64,000 bases of DNA from Tamarix chinensis (GCA_030549775.1 CM060174.1:98038132-98102131); one strand, 5' to 3'. Positions 24,839-37,505 are shown, counted from the stretch's first letter. Translations and numbers: made by a program. The notes: generated by a model not told the origin, from the letters alone.

Positions 24839-26240
24839 GACACCTCCTTTTGTTTTCCTTCTTTCAAGTTTTCATTAAATTGATAATTTTTTTTCTAAAT
24901 GGATGATTAGTGGGGAGGAATCACTGGTGGCTAACATACTCAATCTTGTTCTTCAATATCATGGAAGAAGTATTGGTATTGTAATTGGAATATGCTAAAT
25001 ACCCCTGACAAAACCAACCTGATAGATGTGATCAGGCTAAAAAATCATTAATGGTCTAAAATAGTGTTGCACGCATTCTGAACATCTTGTATTGACTACA
25101 TCTCGTGTATCAACCCCTAACATCCATAGAGCATTCAATTCATCAACCAATGACAGGAAGAATACATCAATATCCATAACTAAAGAATCTAATATAGGAA
25201 TCAACAATGTCAGCATTAACAACGGGTCTTTCATGCAGTGCTAGGGTGTAGGTTGTATGTGGTCAACATACTTGGGCACATAATATATTCGAAACTCATA
25301 GTGAAGGGTTTAAAATTGTCTGATGCCAACCCCAATAATACATTTCACGGATCAGCTACAAATTTTAGGTGATTTGCATCAAAATGCTTTCACGCTTCGC
25401 CATCAAGAGCATGGCATAATATCTTTGGGTCTATTGATATACCCCTCAAATGTCACCTTATATGCTAAGCTATGTGTTTGCAAATGTACAACCTCTTTAG
25501 CCTCAATGTTAGAGGGAAGTACTGCATAACCTAATGAGATACTTTCTTGTCAATTATAGCTTCATCTATCCAACAAAATGTACCACATACATGATAGCTA
25601 TCTTAATCTACATTTTCATTCCAATACAAAACACAATCATACTTGCACACACGAATGACTTTGTAGCTGAAGCTGTGCTTCTTCATCCTCTTCTTTACCT
25701 CGTAGTGTGATTCAAACAACTTATTCCCTTTTGACGAGCTCATTTTAGCACTCTAAAAAACCCATCAATAAGATTTATTGACCCAATTATTTAATACGTT
25801 ATGATGAATCAACTTCACCATAAAATTTATAGATAGGATACGCTATGATGAATAACTTGTTGTAATACAAATCATTTCCATTTTCATCTAAGTCATTATC
25901 TATAGGACCATGCACTTCATTGTCAATATTAGTTTGTCCTTTATTAGTACCACCTCCTAAATTACCCAGCATGTCTTCCATCTCATATCTCCCATCCTCA
26001 ACCATATGTACTAATTCGAACTCAGGTTCAACTTCACCATGATATACCCACACATCATAGTTCTGTATAAACCTACTATATAATTTGTGGTACTCAATCC
26101 CATATATATATATCATCACACCATGTTATTACACTTTGTGCATGAACAATAAATGCGACCATAGTCCTTCCAAACACATGATTTTGCCATTTTAATAAAT
26201 GTTTGAAGCCCATTTTAAAATTTGTTTGATTGTTGATTCT
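24839..26240 (-). pseudogene. CACTA (En/Spm) transposase remnant, N-terminal part
   Basis: Conserved TNP2-family blocks occur in the right order on the - strand, in shifting frames. FIKMAKSCVWKDYGRIYCSC and TKCNN (about 26215-26130, the N-terminal Cys motif) come first, then YDVWVYHGE (about 26060-26030) and VCKYDCVLYWNE (about 25650-25615). MLTLLIP and DIDVFFLSLVDELNALW (25230-25130) follow, with LGVDTRD beside them, then DFLA..HLSGW and FLPTNHPFRKK (about 25050-24880). Stops and frameshifts make it a pseudogene. The next expected part resumes at 17451. The terminal CACTA repeats were not found. Confidence 0.82.
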
Positions 26241-27810
26241 TTAATAATGTCAAACTTTTATTGATGGTCATTTATCTATATAAAATATAATTTAACAATA
26301 GTTAATTATACAATGTTTAAGGCATGTAATGTGCATGAAACATGCACGAGGAGGAGGGATACCAAGGAAATAATCAAGTAGATTTTAAAATTGAAAAGTT
26401 GATTATTTTAGAGAAAAAGAGAGGGATATTAAATTGCAATCTCCTCCCGGTCTGATTTTCTCTAAGTCTATACTACTTCGACTTTTCATCATCATTATAA
26501 TTATAATAATAATAATAAGTATTATTATTATTTCAGCTCATGAACTTTGAATATTATTGTATGCGTGTGCGGGAAAGCATGGCAAATGGAGCACCGGAGT
26601 AATATTCAATGATTGCGCGCGAGTATGTCTCTTTTTTTTTTTCCCCTCTCTCGTTCATTTTTATGTTAAAGTTACCGTATGCTATATATAATTATATATA
26701 ATGGAGCCTGGGATAATATAATATTGAAGTTAGCTAGCAACGGTGGTAACCAATTAACGGTGCCGAATGAGATTCGATCGTAAATCAAGGAATAATGATG
26801 ACAACATACGATGAACCTGCGCATAGCGTCCGTCTGCCTCAGTGCCTTGTGCCAACGCAGAGTCTCTTTAATGATGAACAAGAGGAAGTAAGCTTGGAAA
26901 AGGGAGTATGCTTGTATTCACTGGTGAAGTACAGTGCGGGCAGCCCGGCACCATGATGAATAAGAGGAAGTAAGTTTGGAAAAGGTAGCATGCATGTGTA
27001 TTCATTGGTGAAGTGCAGCTGTGCAGGCTCAACGTATTTATTCATTGGAACGTTGGGTTTGGATTGGGGTTAATTTAGGTGAGACTAAATAAGATAGATA
27101 AATCTAGATTAGGGGAATGGATATAAATATTTTTAAAATATTACTTGAATATTTATTAAGTTAATATAAATAAATAAGTTATAATTTTTTTGAAGTGAAT
27201 AGATATAAATAATCCAATTTTATAAATAATATAACATTAACATCTTTTAACTATTGATCTAGTATTCGGTGATTAATATCTTAAAACTTAAATTTCAACC
27301 TAATTTAACCTAGATTAGGTCTTAAAATAAATTATGAAATTGAATAAAATAAAATAAAAAATAATCTCCAATAACCTATGTTAACTGTTGCTCAAACCAA
27401 CCATTACACTTAATCGACTTTTCAATTTCCTTACCCGAGCCGAGTCCTTGTTTCCTCTGTATTATGAAAAAATATACGATATTATTTTCGTATTAAAAAG
27501 ACCATCATTATATTTTTTTGTTTATAAAATTTGACCATAATGTATCTTCAAATATAATATATTATTCCATCTGTATCGAAAAGAAAGTCATTCTATCATC
27601 AAATTTTTGTATAAAAAAAGAAAGTTATTTTAGAAAAGTAAAAGTCTATTATATATTTTTATCCTTACTTTTCTTTTTAGTTATATATGCATTAAATATT
27701 TTGTGAAAGGTGTTAGTGTAATTTTAAGATTATTTTTATTATTTTATTAAAAAGTGTGCAAAATAATAGAATGATTTTCTTTTTAATACGGAAAGGTAGA
27801 ATGTTATAAG
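26241..27810. other. AT-rich intergenic stretch
   Basis: No gene was recognised. It contains an AAT/ATT microsatellite (about 26500-26535) and an 82-bp tandem duplication (26871-27030). The remainder is AT-rich sequence with short meaningless frames. Confidence 0.55.
26871..27030. repeat. 82-bp tandem duplication
   Basis: ATGATGAACAAGAGGAAGTA at 26871 recurs at 26953 with one change. The following GGAAAAGG, ATGC, GTATTCA and TGGTGAAGT blocks are repeated in order. There are two adjacent diverged copies with no coding meaning seen. Confidence 0.85.
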
Positions 27811-27988
27811 TAGGGATGCTAATGGTCCCAGACCCTATCTAGACCCGCTAGACCTGCCTCATTTTTTGTCGGTCTGGGTCTAAGATTTTGGACCCGATGG
27901 GTCAGGTCTGGGTTCATATGTATTTAAATAGGTATGGGTCTAGGTTCATTAGTTTCAGACTCAGACCCGATCCGTTAGACCAGTTTAG

Positions 27989-28019
<31 letters not shown>

Positions 28020-28452
28020 ACATATATAAATACATAATAATATTATGCTTGCCATCATTGTGGTAATCTTATTTGAGCTCTTTATTTATTTATTTTAATT
28101 TTATTTTTGCATATGGCTTTATAAGCAATATGTATAATATTGTATTCCAAAAGTATTAAAATACCATTTGAAAAGTTAACGGAACTATTTTACAATGTTT
28201 ATGTTTTACTCAGAGAATTTTTTTTAATAAAAAATACATATTAAGTTATATAAAATATAAATATATTTGTATTTACATAGATTATTAATTATTTAAAAAA
28301 TAGACAAACCCATTTAGGATCTGTTAGATTTGGTGGATCTAGGTTTGAATCTGAACTTTTAAGATCCAGCAGGTCTGGGTCCGATCTGAATCTAAATAAT
28401 ATAAACTAGTCCGGATCTTGATTTGACTGGACCTGGCCTATTATGATCCCTA
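27811..28452. mobile_element. hAT-type MITE (642 bp)
   Basis: The left end is TAGGGATGCTAATGG and the right end, reverse-complemented, is TAGGGATCATAATAGG. GTTATAAG (27803-27810) and ATTATAAG (28453-28460) flank it, identical at 7 of 8 positions, as expected for a hAT duplication. Subterminal words around GGTCTGGGTC/GGACCCG recur in both arms. A (TA)/(TG) microsatellite lies at about 27990-28020. There is no transposase. Confidence 0.85.
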
Positions 28453-28716
28453 ATTATAAGAATCAAATAATTATATTAAAAGATAAATATCAATAATATA
28501 TATAAAAAGATTATTTCTAAATATATATCGAGAATCTTTTATTAATTCATTCTCACCGGTGTGTACCCCTTTGTCCTTTTCGCCCGGAAGTAAAAGAAAA
28601 GACAATTAATTGGCAGAAAGTCTACGAGAAGAAGAAAAGGCCGAATGAAGAGGTAGTAGTTGGTGTGCAGCAATACACAACCGGAGTCCATATGCCAGTT
28701 TTTAGCAGCTGCTATT

Positions 28717-30492
28717 TTATGAGCTGATTAACCTGAACGATTCGACTGCCTGCAAATGAAGACAACGTAACGGAATAAGAAGATTTTCATCAAATGGATG
28801 CATCAATTGATCATCATCATGATGTGCACGACAGATCAGGAAAAAAGACGACAAAATCTTGTGCACAAGCTTTTCATTCCTTCCTATTTTATCTATCCAT
28901 CTATCTAAACACACACATATATAGATATATATACCTTTTCAATTTCGTTGCCGTGCTTGTCCGATTCCTCTTCCAAAAACTAGCAGCGAGAAAGACAGCC
29001 TCCGTTAAATAACTACTACAACCAACCAACCTCATGCAGGAGAAATTATTACTCAGTGTAATTAAAATTGGGTGTAATACTTGTATATTTATAATATATG
29101 TTTATAAATATATATTAAATATATATGTAGACTATAACTATATTAAATATATATTTAGTATATTTATAAAAATATATTAAATATATACTACAATATAATA
29201 AAAGTATACTAATGCGTGCACCCAAATCGATTCACCCAGTAATCTCTGAAGAATGGCTAACCTGTCCTGTAACTGTGTATAGCCGGTTGTACCACCCATT
29301 GTTTGCCATCCCAAGTGCTGAATAAATATGTCTACGACTCTCGCCCGGATTTTGCAGTGTGTACTCAATGTAATAAAGACCTGATATTTACCCGATGAGC
29401 ACGTACTATATATCTATATATACACAGATAATTCATCCCTGCGGAAAGGAAGCCTTAACCGGAGCTGATTGGATTTAGCGTCTTCAATAAAATCTATAAT
29501 GAACTCGTTGGGAAATAAATTACCTTTGGCAGCTTTGCAGTCTATGAGCTTGGCAGTTACACCAGGTGGCTTCTGCCAACTCCTGTCCAGCCCGCTCACC
29601 TGCTTGCTAAGTTGAGGTCATTAGGACACTTAATTAAGGGAGGGATGTAGCAAAATTTCTTTAAAAAAAAAAAATCAGGGTGATACTAAGTACCAGATTT
29701 TCTGCAAAAGCATCTATCTTGCCGAAGGATTCCAGTCTGGTAAAATCAGGACCAAGTCCCGTGATCAACACACTGACTGGATTAAGGAAACGTAAGCAGT
29801 CATCAGCATCATGCAGAAGATACTAATTATTAGTTTATTTATTAGAGGAAGCGAGGGGACACTATTTTTTTTTGTGTTATTATATTATTATTATTATTTT
29901 GCTTGTGATTAATTAACGTTGCTTCACCATTTGAAGTGGCTGCAGCTTCTTGGGGATAGAATGCTGTGACTGATTTGATCCCATCGGTATTTCCTGTACC
30001 TACCAGCCAACCTGCATTTCAAAATATGCATCCCTCAAACTCGCTGCTGCTGATCTTCCTGTTAGAATTAATTAGAAGGCGCCAAAATTAGAGAATTTAA
30101 GTACCTTTAGGTATGGAGATGTCAAACTTGTTTACATTATCTGAGTAAACTTCGAAATCCTCTGCAACACCCGAATGAAACCCAGGTTACTCAAATGTAT
30201 AGTTATTATAGCAGTACTACTACTACTACTATTTAACTGGATATCGGAGGATATTTGATCAACTTTATAGTTGGGAGGAGCTAGGGAGGTACTGATTGCT
30301 GCTTTCTACTTATAAGTGTTGTCGCAGCTGAACGATAAATTTTGCGAGAATTTCTAATTACCCTCGACGGCTGTTGCAGCCGAAACAGCAGAAAGATGCA
30401 GGAATGCAGACATGGCCATCTGCACCATGGTATCTCGCCTTCCACTTCCACTCACGACGTTGTGCTCTCCTGATTCTACTTGCATCTGGTTA
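28717..30492 (-). CDS. PsbP-domain thylakoid-lumen protein (PPD4-like), 8 exons seen, 5' exon unresolved
   Basis: This is a PsbP-like protein expected in the chloroplast thylakoid lumen; its biochemical role is unknown. Exons on the - strand, 5' to 3': 30492-30362, 30161-30105, 30011-29918, 29772-29694, 29599-29524, 29380-29262, 28979-28935 and 28749-28717. Every junction is GT-AG and every phase matches, giving 634 nt (about 210 residues) with no internal stop. Landmarks are RRDTMVQMAM, then SAATAVEEDFEVYSDNVNKF (twin-arginine signal and AxA-type cleavage region), ISIPKGWLVGTGNTDGIKSV, ITGLGPDFTRLESFGK, VSGLDRSWQKPPGV, KAAKGLYYIEYTLQNPGESR, NNGWYNRLYTVTGQ and, at the end, AVESFRLISS-stop. 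The transit-peptide exon was not resolved. A candidate ATG (MAPTVLQP) lies at 30988-30986, but no donor gives the needed phase, so the 5' end may be damaged or more finely split. Family assignment is confident; an intact gene is likely but unproven. Confidence 0.85.
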
Positions 30493-31160
30493 CTGCAGTC
30501 TCAAGCGCTTATATTAATGACGACGTATAACCGACCCCCCCCCCACCTCCTTCCTTTTTTTGCAGCTTCAATGGCAAGGCCACAAAATTGGAGGGCAACA
30601 GAACACCAGTTGAAGCAGTGAATAAAGATTGTTCACATAAGGGGTGGCTGGAGGAGTTTAATTACCATGAATCTTGGCATTGATGTTCTGATCTTTGAGC
30701 ATAGAGGGTCAGGTGCTTTCTACCTGGAAAAGAGATGCCTGTCTCCGCCAAAAAAAATGTATCCAGAAGATCCGGACTCAATTTAAGTGTAGAGGAGGAA
30801 ATTCATGTTCCTATTACGTACATAAACATATATATACATATATTGCAAAATTATCCTGCAGAGGAAGCAAGGGTTTTGGAACAAAGTTGGATCACAATCC
30901 AATCTCAACCTTTAATTTCTCGTACCATACTACCAGATAAGTCCCTGAAATAGTAGCATCTATGAGGCTGCAGGACTGTTGGAGCCATCCTGTTCCTTCC
31001 TCTCCGAGCTGCTCCTTCCTTTCTCCAACCCTCCCTCACCCTTTGTATTTGTAAGGTGGGAGAGGAGTACTATGTATTTTAAGTTCGGGTTTTTGTTAGC
31101 CGGTGTCCAATCCTCGTTGCTGGCCTGAGTGGTATTCATGAACTACGGGCCCACTCGTGT
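30493..31160 (-). promoter_or_regulatory. 5' part and upstream region of the PsbP-like gene
   Basis: The missing transit-peptide exon should lie here. A GA-rich leader (- strand, about 31060-30990) precedes the candidate ATG at 30988-30986. A second coding-looking stretch (- strand, about 30625-30550, TASTGVLLPSNFVALPLKL) resembles a plastid transit peptide but has no in-frame ATG. The intron from it to the exon at 30492 would be only about 53 nt. The start is left open. Confidence 0.35.
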
Positions 31161-31470
31161 CTTAGCTAGATTGGACACGGTTCTTTGGTGCTTCCTCGCG
31201 ATCCCTTTTGGATTGGGGTGGAACAATTTTTTCTTTCAAACATTCGACGTGTGAGGCTGTACGGACTATGGTATCATCATCTGTGTTTTGAATCACGCCC
31301 ATAAAAGGATTAATTAAGCAGCAGCAGGATCGTGTCACTGATTTTGGAGGCCGGTTTCGTATAATTAAAATCACAATACAAATACGAAAGTGAAAGGTTT
31401 TCTTAAACAATAGTTTGTTCACTTTATCGGACCTTACTTGATACAAATAGAATTAGTTAGTAGTTAAGGT
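31161..31470. other. Unassigned spacer
   Basis: A 94-residue frame on - (31162-31446) shows no recognisable family or splice context. I see no supported gene here. Confidence 0.4.
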
Positions 31471-31748
31471 TAGGGAGGATAGTAAATAAGAGAGGTTAGA
31501 CACGTTCAGATTCAATTTATTTAATAAATAAATTTAAAAATAAAATTTAAATTTGATTTATTTTAAAAAAAATGAACTCAATCATACTATAAACTTTTAT
31601 GGTAAGCGAGTTGAGTTTGTGAGTTTTTATATTATAAACTAATTCAAAACTAATTTTTTTATAATCAAACTCAACTTTGGCTCATTTAGTTAAATAAAGA
31701 GTCAAGCCTAAAAAGCTCGATGGCCAACTCTCTTCACTTACAACCCTA
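31471..31748. mobile_element. Probable hAT-type MITE (278 bp)
   Basis: The left end is TAGGGAGGATAGTAAATAAG and the right end, reverse-complemented, is TAGGGTTGTAAGTGAAGAG. Flanking octamers GTTAAGGT and GTTACAAT agree at 5 of 8 positions. The AT-rich interior with GAGTTTGAGCTC-like words resembles the MITE at 16491-16898, so the two may be related. Confidence 0.5.
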
Positions 31749-32790
31749 GTTACAATAATAGTATTTTTTGTCATATTCCAATCTAATTTTAGTTACAATA
31801 GTAGCAAACAATATCACTACTAGTACATTAAAAAATGATAATAATAAATATACTAACTAAACTAAATATTCAAGGCTCCAAATTTTGGGGCATGTGTTGT
31901 TGTGCGCTTTACACATGTTAACAGTCATTGGTGTGTTAAGCAAGGTGCTTAAATTACTCACTTCTTTCTTAATAAGATGTAATATTTTATCTCATCTACA
32001 TTTACACAAATATCTATTTGAAATGGTCCACAAGTTACGTTAGTTGGCTTGATACTTATATATCTAAACCTTTGAAGGCCCTACAAGAGTTGAGATACAT
32101 ATCGGGTTTTTTGTTGTCATTATTGATGAGGATAGAATTAAACAAAAAATAAAAAACCCATTAAACAATACAAGCTATATGGTTAAATACATTTATTTTT
32201 GGCGTTTGTTACTTCCACAAACAAAGAAATAAAGATAGAGAATATGCCATAACATTAAGAGTTCATAGAGAAGGGATTCAACTTTTTGAATTGGGAATTT
32301 TATTCTAGGTAGGAATAAAGGTGGAGTTCACAATATAACTTTTTTTTTTGACATAGCTAACCATCGTACCTATAACTAGTCATCACAAATTATTGGAGGA
32401 AACGCTGAAAGCTTGGATCTAAGCTCACGTGAAATCTGATCCAAGAATTTGTTGAGATAAAGTGTGTTTAAGAAAGAGAATAATTTTACAAGTGTGGCTG
32501 AGACTTTGTCCAAAAGGGGATTGTCTTAGAGAATGAAATATGTCAAGTATGGCATCTTCCCTGCCCATATCAATATGATTTGAACCAGTTAAATAATCAT
32601 TAAAAATATCTAAGCATATTAAGGATGTACACAATCTTTAGGGGAAAACTTACCTTTTTATCTCCATGCCTGATGGGTTAAGTGCCATCCCTTGGCTCTC
32701 CTCTAGGATTCCAACACTCTACGCTATTAAACTTGCAAATGTTACCTTTAGTGTTATCACTAATATCCCATGGATATTAGTATTCATAAG
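31749..32790. other. Unassigned AT-rich spacer
   Basis: No gene, tandem repeat or recognisable transposon domain was identified. A frame on - (32425-32634) has ordinary amino-acid composition, but no family match is recognised and no splice continuity was seen. Confidence 0.4.
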
Positions 32791-33748
32791 TGTAATACCT
32801 AGTTTTTGAAACCCTTATTTATTTAGGACTTGTATTTTTGTAGAATAAATTCATCTTATTTGAATGTTTTATTACATCTTTGAAATAATTCAAAATCCTA
32901 GTTATGTTTTTGAAATGTTTAGCTAAGAGCTTCTTGGAATTTCTTACGATTTTCACACTCGTGAGACTTTAGAGTTACTTTTGGTACTTGAACTCTTTTC
33001 AAAATCATCTTTGACGTGGATATCTTATTTTTTATATTTTTTGAGCCTCTTATATATATATATATTTTAAATGTCAAACTGAGTAGTTGGTAAAAAAAAA
33101 TTATTCAATGTACTGGTATAACTTAATCTTGTGTTTTGAGCCCCCAAAAGTCCTTCATGATAATCTAACTATGAAACTTCAGAAATACTATATTTTAGTG
33201 TTAGTGGGCTCTAAATGATTTAAAATATCTTATAATTATTTTTAATATTTTTAGACATAATAAATCATCAAAACTAGCTTCTCTTTCTTTTTTCACACTT
33301 AAACTTTGTGAGGTTTTTTCACAGCCATTCATTTGTGATTAGAAAAATTGTGAGACATACCTGATGACCCATAGGTGGTGTCGTCCCCTTGGTCCTTGTG
33401 GCTTGATATTTCTAAAATAATATCTTCTAAACACTTAATCCTGAAGCCTTCTAAAATTTCTTAGCACCTAAGTGTAATACCCCAAAATTTTGGAACTTAA
33501 AATTTTCGTTTTAAAAAGTTAAAAGCAGAAGTCAAAACACCAAACGTGGGGATGTCATGCCGCATCTAACATAGAAGAGGCACTCCCTATGCCCAGTCCA
33601 TGTCGGGTATAAGGCAAAAGTAACCTCGTACCTAGGAATCAGGTGTGGGAAGCACTTGATTCTACCGCGATACAGGGTACGAAAAAGAGAGAAGGAAATA
33701 AATAGTAAAAACAAAGGACTAGAAATCTAAAGAGAGAGATAGAGATAT

Positions 33749-36700
33749 TGTAACACCCCAAAATTCACTACTTTTTTTTTTTTAAAAAAAAAAGAAAGGC
33801 GGAAGTAAATAAAATAGAAATTCTTAATTTAGAACCCGTGAATGTTGGGGATGCTACCGCCACACTTAATACCAGACTGGTTCACTTCTACCATTCCAGT
33901 ATTAAGTGCTAAGGCTAAAGAAAAGCAGTTCATAACATTATTAAATACTCCAGATTCAAGAGTACGGAAATCAGGTACGCGCAATTTCTTACACAATCCA
34001 AAACACGAGAATTAGTTTTTCGAAAAAAAAAGAAATAACTACAATGATAAAAATGTTTCTCAAGTACTAATCATAAATGATAGACATGGTAATAAAAATC
34101 TCAAGGAAAGCCGGCCACGTCACTATAGTAACCGATCCCGCCCATCATCACTCGATCCCTCCTGATGTCCCATAGACATCAATAGCATCATAATACACAT
34201 CTCCTACCTGCAGGAAATCAGATGGGCCCTCTACTCGTTGGAATGAGCAGCACCCATGAAACGGGTGATCAGTACGCTACGTACTGAGTAAGGTAACCGA
34301 GCACTAATGCCAACACATAAGCATAGAAATTCATATATAGAACATAACAGAGGCATAATCACGGTAACATAATATCGTACGAACAATCGGGTAGATACTT
34401 GAAGTCCCAAATAAAATCCAGAATAATTACTTAATTGATCCTTTATCGGAAATCGATACACATCATGCTTTTTATCAAGTCCATGCGAATACGGGAGCCC
34501 CACTATTATTGCCGGTGGATCGGAGGCACATAGGGTATCATACCCTAACCACTATTTTAGCCGGTGGATCGGATACACATAGGGCTACGCGTCCTAACCA
34601 CTATTCCTGATCGGTGGATCGGTTGGCCCCGGTTCGCATGGTGTTCCACTGTAAGTAATTAGTATCTTTTAGGTACCTTGCAAACTATGGTTTATTTTTA
34701 TTGAGCTCGGGAACCCCCACTATTATAACCGGTGGATCGGTTTCGCATAGGACATCATGTCCTAACCACTATTATAGCCGGTGGATCGGTCACACATAGG
34801 GTAACACCCTAACCACTATTCCGAACCGTGTGGATCGGTTGGTCCCGTCTCAATGATCTTTCACTTTAAATGATTAGTATCTTAAGTATCTTATTCAACA
34901 ACTTCATCCTAGATAATATCCTAGATATGCATGATCAACACTATACAATCCTAGCTCCACGTAAAATACCCTTCCAATCAAACCCTAATCCCCACACAAA
35001 CCATACTCACATGCGAACCCTAACTCCCCGTAAAACATAGTTCCATGCAAACCCTAATTCCACGTAAAACACGTTTCCATGCAAACCCTAACTCCTATGC
35101 AAAATCCTAACTCCACGTACAACATATTTCCATGCAAATCCTAACTCCATCATGCATATCTTGAGGCCACATTATACAACAATAATAACATAAATGTACA
35201 CATGATTCTCATGTCATCCTTTATCCACACCAACATACTTCAATTTCATACTCATGCTGTATAAACAACTATACAATATTCACACAAGAGACACTATAAT
35301 TAACATCATATGACATACATAGCATAAAATCACATAATTCAAGTATGGCCTTAGCACCCCTTACCTGAAATGTCACCGGTCTTAGAGTAAGCTCCTATAC
35401 CTCTTGAGAGTTTTGAAAAGGCTCACCTACTTTGGGAAAAATACTAGAATTAGGCTTTTCCTAAGAATGCTATTATTTCTAAATTATCCCAAGACCTTAT
35501 TATTTTTTTTTAATATTATATTAGAATTTACTCTACAACATACTAGTAGAAAATAAAACTAATGTAATTCAAAATAAAAAGGGTGATATAAGGGTTTCTA
35601 CCCTTCACCAAAATAATATTATAAAGATAAAATAATACTAATAATAATAATAATAATGATAATGACTAAATGTTATAAATAAAGATAATATTACTAATGG
35701 TTAATAAAAGTAGACTTAAACATTCTGAAACAACAAAGTGCGAATATTAATATAACAATAGGGTCTCATATTTTCCAGAATAAATAATAACATAATAATA
35801 ATAATTATTCTAATAATTATAATATATGAATAATAATAATAATAACGATAATAATCATATAATAATTCAATTAATAACTTAAAATTCGAAACTAACAATA
35901 AAATTATTTTATTACTACTTCCTACCCTGCAAATAAAATTTAGTATAACTATCATATTAAATAATAATATTATTGTTAGAAAAGAAATAATTATTATAAT
36001 CCACTAAATACAAATAACTAAAATAAAAACAGAATAATTTACAATAAATAGGGAAAAGGGTTAAGATGGTCTAGGGTTTCACCTTGAGTTGGCAGGAAGT
36101 GGCGGCACCGACGGTGGTGCACGGCGGTGGCCGGAAAATGGGTCTAAGAGTGAAAAGATGAAGCACAAGAGAGGAATAGCAAGGGAAAAATTATAATAAG
36201 GTTATGGTTCGGTAGAGGAGGATTATAGAGAGTTTTTGGGTGGTTCAGATGGCAGTGGAAGTGGCGGAAACGGCGGCGGACGGCGACTTAAGGGTTTCGG
36301 GATAAAAATTCAGGCGAGACAGGCAGTCGATTTGGCACGGCTATGGAGGCCCGTACAAGAAGAATTGAGAGGTGAAAATGGTTTAGTTAATTATAGTGAC
36401 TTTCAGGGAAGAAAATGAAATGTTTCGGTGGCGCTGAGGTTGGCTAACGGTGGAGAAATTGGCGTCTAAAGTCTCGGTGGTGGCAGCCTTCGTCGAGGGT
36501 TTTCGGGGAAGAAAATCTTCCACAAATCCTACCACGAGGCTATTTATAGATTGAAGATGGTAAAATAGGGTTTTGGGGGTTGGGAGGAAGCTAGAGGGTG
36601 CGAGAATTTGGGCAGCCGGCGGCGGAAAACGATCGGTATCGTTTGGTATATTTCGGAATTTCGCGAGGCTGGGGAGAGGAAACGGCGAGATTTAACGCCG

Positions 36701-37505
36701 AATAATTATGCAAATTTATTTCTGGAGTTAATAGGAAGACAATGAGGCAAGAAACGGCCGGTATTAATCACCGTATCCGGAGATGCCATTGACGGGGTCG
36801 AAAGGTGCAGCAGCGTCGACGGAGGAGGAAGGAGGAAGAAGGAAGAAGGAAAGGAGGCGGACCGGTCGGCCAGGGAAAAGAAAAGAAAAGGGGAGAACCG
36901 GGCGGTTCGCGCGCCGGTTAGGCCCTCACTTATCGACACGCAGCGTCTCGACATTAAAAAGCCCAAAACGACGCGTCTGGGAGCACGCAGGAAGAAGGCC
37001 AGCCACGCTGGGCCGCGGGAGAAGAAGAAGGAGAAAAAGAAGAGGATTGGGCCGCGCCAGGCCCAATCGGCGGAAGAAGGAGGAAGAAAGAAAAGAAAGA
37101 AAAGGAGAAAAGAAAAAGAAAGAGGAAAAAGGAAAAAGGAAGAAAAAAAGGTTTTGGGTTTAAATAAATTAATTAGAATATTTTGGGTATTTAAAATAAA
37201 ATAATTTATTTAATAAAAATATTAAATTTCCTTTTTAGGCTAGTTTAGGGTTTTTTTTTCTCTTTTAAATAGTATTTTCTCCTTCTTATTTTAAATAAAA
37301 TAATTTCTTTAAATAAATTCCCAAATTAAAATCTTTAAAAGTTAAAATACCCAAATTCCTCCTAATTAAAATACTTATAAATTTATTCTTGGTCTGCCCT
37401 AATTAATTCAATTTATTTTAATAAAAATAATTTATTTAAATAATTCTTCTAATAAAAATCATTTGAAAATAATTTATTAAAATTAGAAATTTTCGGGGCA
37501 TTTCA
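33749..37505 (-). mobile_element. LTR-C: solo-LTR-like element, 3757 bp, TSD GATAT
   Basis: On + it starts TGTAACACCCCAAAATTCAC and ends TTTTCGGGGCATTTCA, the reverse complement of LTR-D's ends. GATAT flanks it at 33744-33748 and 37506-37510. A TATAAATA box is on - at 36548-36541, about 960 bp from the 5' end. The hairpin array (six units, 34500-34835), palindrome (34270-34286) and 3' inverted repeat (about 33850-33915) are all present. It is similar to LTR-D through the 5' region (for example the ACTCCAG...TAATTATTCG segment), so C and D are close relatives. There are no protein genes; the Arg/Lys-rich frame at 36783-37163 is low complexity. Confidence 0.87.
34500..34880 (-). repeat. 3+3 hairpin array of LTR-C
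   Basis: On +, CCACTATTATAGCCGGTGG-type units begin near 34500, 34548 and 34599, then 34727, 34768 and 34816. Each unit has CCAC and GTGG arms around about 11 bases. The leader motif CACTTTAAATGATTAGTATC (near 34862) and its second copy (near 34647) precede each triplet on the - strand. Confidence 0.8.

Noticed and set aside
31162..31446. A 94-codon frame on - upstream of the PsbP-like gene
   Set aside because: It does not resemble a transit peptide, has no phase-compatible donor to the first confirmed exon, and no known family.
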